Source: Gammaproteobacteria bacterium
GTDB lineage: Bacteria; Pseudomonadota; Gammaproteobacteria; JABABF01
Direction of reading: 5' to 3'
DNA length: 5,871 nucleotides
Assembly (NCBI GenBank): GCA_014238345.1
Contig: JABABF010000172.1
Span: 1-5,871, forward strand
Position numbers and translations under genes: made by a program. Under the pieces are notes generated by a model, which worked only from the letters and a program-made list of their open reading frames with translations, searched no databases and was not told the DNA's origin. Shown piece by piece: positions 5,805 through 5,871 of this stretch. Each line of letters opens with the position of its first letter. Position 1 is the stretch's first letter.

Positions 5805-5871
5805 TGGGCGCTTGCATCCCAATTCGCCGTGGTTTTGGCGCTGCCAATGCTGCGCTCAGCGCGGTCTCCAA
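5790..5871. other. Right-edge region downstream of serB, no assignable gene
   Basis: Beyond the tandem repeat, two frames remain open to the window edge. One is a + strand frame from ATG 5804 (at least 22 codons). The other is a minus-strand frame entering from the right edge and ending inside the serB 3' end. Neither is long enough to identify. There is no convincing terminator: the short GCCC/GGGC pairing near 5796-5809 has no following T-tract. Confidence 0.4.

Noticed and set aside
5796..5809. GCCC...GGGC pairing after serB as an intrinsic terminator
   Set aside because: The stem is only 4 bp and there is no following run of T; the sequence is mostly the tandem repeat.
5804..5871. Start of a possible + strand gene (ATG 5804, translation beginning MGACIPIRRG)
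   Set aside because: Only about 22 codons are visible, there is no clear Shine-Dalgarno sequence, and a minus-strand frame is equally open over the same bases; it cannot be decided from this window.

Overview
The window reads as a compact chromosomal segment of a gammaproteobacterium. The ParC protein is of the gammaproteobacterial type and tracks Escherichia coli ParC along most of its length. SerB is the long form with two N-terminal ACT domains, common in Pseudomonas-like gammaproteobacteria. The steroid/aromatic-type monooxygenase and the sulfotransferase would fit an aerobic, possibly marine lineage (Cellvibrionales/Spongiibacteraceae-like), but that finer placement is only an inference. 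I see no rRNA, tRNA, CRISPR array, insertion sequence or integrase.

Layout. At the left edge is the 3' part of a sulfotransferase-family gene (+ strand, cut by the window). It converges on, and overlaps by 26 bp, the end of a small PPOX-fold (split beta-barrel, flavin/F420-type) gene on the minus strand. That gene lies 29 bp downstream of a minus-strand gene for an HsaA-like, acyl-CoA-dehydrogenase-fold, flavin-dependent monooxygenase. The two probably form one transcription unit. Its promoter is unusually clear: TTGACA, a 17-bp spacer and CATAAT, followed by an imperfect inverted repeat and a Shine-Dalgarno sequence. The 140-bp spacer 2151-2290 separates this unit from the divergent, + strand parC (DNA topoisomerase IV subunit A). 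The ATG of serB (phosphoserine phosphatase) lies inside the parC 3' end (14-bp overlap, with the Shine-Dalgarno sequence inside parC), so the two are very likely translationally coupled. The last 82 bp after serB hold a 12-bp tandem repeat across the stop codon and no assignable gene.

How the genes work together. parC and serB are housekeeping genes (chromosome decatenation; last step of serine synthesis) that share an mRNA rather than a pathway. The monooxygenase and PPOX genes look like an accessory catabolic or modification pair. The oxygenase should need reduced flavin from a reductase, and no canonical HsaB/HpaC-type reductase gene is present here. The adjacent PPOX protein is therefore a candidate partner, but this is only a hypothesis. 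The points most worth a second look are that pair with its promoter/operator, and the alanine in ParC at the position of the quinolone-contacting serine. I found no clear evidence of a wholly new system.
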